The notes below the pieces were generated by a model. That model worked only from the letters and a program-made list of their open reading frames with translations, did no database searches and had not been told where the DNA came from. A DNA stretch of 64,000 nt from contig NC_135204.1 in the NCBI RefSeq assembly GCF_050948175.1, forward strand, positions 9,539,473-9,603,472. Reading direction: 5' to 3'. The position numbers and the translations under genes are program-made. Positions 63,240 through 64,000 of this stretch are shown piece by piece. Source of the stretch: Xylocopa sonorina. Lineage: Eukaryota; Arthropoda; Insecta; Hymenoptera; Apidae. The first letter of the stretch is position 1; each line of letters begins with the position of its first letter.

Positions 63240-64000
63240 ACATAAAGCGATCATCGATGTACGAGGTGAAAATAAACCTTGTTTCGTATGCGCCCAATGG
63301 TTTCATTCGCATAAATAGCAAATATTACGGGTCACGGACTGATTTAGTAATTAATACCCTTCTGGATCGTCGTGAGAGTCGGTCCAGTCGGGTCTCCATG
63401 GAAGGGAAACATATTCTCGTTTTGGATACGAAACGTGATGCAAGTTACTTTGAATACGAACTTACCCAATATTACACGTGGAGTATAGTGGTGCCTTATT
63501 ACAATTCTTTCGATATAATCTCGATGTGGCTACGGTGGATACGCGATAGCATTAAGTATTACAATTTTAATCGACGTCAACCCGCTAATACACGCGATTC
63601 GAATAATTTAAAATAAAAGAGGAGAATAACTAATGAAATACGCAACGTTTTGTAAATACACGTGTTACACGCGCATCATGCAACCCATCCGCGGAACTAT
63701 TCTGTATAAATGTTTAGAGATGATGTGTGAATTAGTCGCGATACGATTAAGCTTGGAACCCCGGTATACTCGAACGTATATCAGGCGTACAAGAGTTTTA
63801 AACGAGAGAAATGTACATCGCTCTGTAAATAAATTATTTTATTTTAATGCTTTAATGTTTGTACTGTGTTGCGTACCAACGAGCTCGTTTCAAGATCAGA
63901 CGAATAATGTTCGATGCTTTTACAGAAATTACTTTCTTAATATTAAGAGAACGATACGTAGAGATACTTTACTGTGCGGTGAATTAATTCAAGTTTAAAT

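Larger units (their letters stand above)
61354..63832 (+). promoter_or_regulatory. Five Pumilio-type elements (TGTANATA) downstream of Fsn
   Basis: TGTAAATA at 61354, 63651 and 63825; TGTACATA at 63108 and 63198. All are on the sense strand. TGTANATA is the known binding element of PUF proteins in 3'UTRs. The four distal sites matter only if the 3'UTR reaches them; the 63198 site lies at the edge of a TA-rich repeat. Confidence 0.4.
61174..64000 (+). other. Putative long 3'UTR / flank of Fsn
   Basis: AT-rich sequence with no recognised gene. AATAAA signals lie at 62478-62483, 63271-63276, 63612-63617 and 63828-63833. Contents: TGTANATA words, an inverted repeat at 61534-61667, poly-T runs near 62358-62369 and 62664-62687, TATACA-type repeats at 63198-63239, and two open frames (63107-63616 and 63633-63998) without recognisable similarity. 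Where the Fsn transcript ends is not known. Confidence 0.55.

Noticed and set aside
1..64000. CRISPR arrays, bacterial operons, phage or transposase genes
   Set aside because: No regularly spaced direct repeats, no ribosome-binding-site/operon structure, and no reverse transcriptase or DDE motifs in any frame; the window is animal nuclear DNA.

Overview
The window is eukaryotic nuclear DNA from an insect, most likely a hymenopteran (bee or wasp). The clues are multi-exon genes with GT-AG introns, protein sequences close to insect orthologues, very CpG-rich introns (CG, TCGA and CGCG words everywhere) and no recognisable transposon-coding sequence. The species cannot be named from sequence alone.

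Three genes are supported. (1) Positions 1-57407, plus strand: the 3' part of a serine dipeptidyl peptidase of family S9B (DPP4/DPP10-like). Nine coding exons between 12432 and 57407 give 573 complete residues, from the double-Glu motif to the stop codon. About 200 N-terminal residues (membrane anchor or signal, first propeller blades) lie to the left of the window. Introns occupy most of the window; the largest is about 20.1 kb (19581-39709). The catalytic triad Ser-Asp-His, the substrate-pocket residues and the usual cysteines are all present, so this copy should be an active peptidase. (2) 59239-59779, minus strand: a complete three-exon gene for RNA polymerase I subunit RPA12 (Polr1H), 125 residues. 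(3) 60030-61173, plus strand: a complete four-exon gene for the F-box/SPRY ubiquitin-ligase adaptor Fsn (FBXO45), 254 residues.

The right-hand genes are compact. The peptidase and Polr1H converge tail to tail, with facing AATAAA signals only 15 bp apart. Polr1H and Fsn diverge from a 250-bp gap that must serve as a shared promoter region. Base composition changes sharply near 57.5 kb: the peptidase introns are GC- and CpG-rich, while the right end is AT-rich.

No CRISPR, rRNA, tRNA, prokaryotic system or intact mobile element was found. The most interesting unexplained structures are non-coding. They are two related modules of about 125 bp with an octamer and a TATA box, 2 kb apart in the 20-kb intron; a cluster of the octamer ATGCAAAT over 36.9-46.9 kb; an exact 28-bp copy of the exon 8 splice donor in the peptidase 3'UTR; and a set of Pumilio-type elements downstream of Fsn. 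No wholly new multi-gene system is visible.
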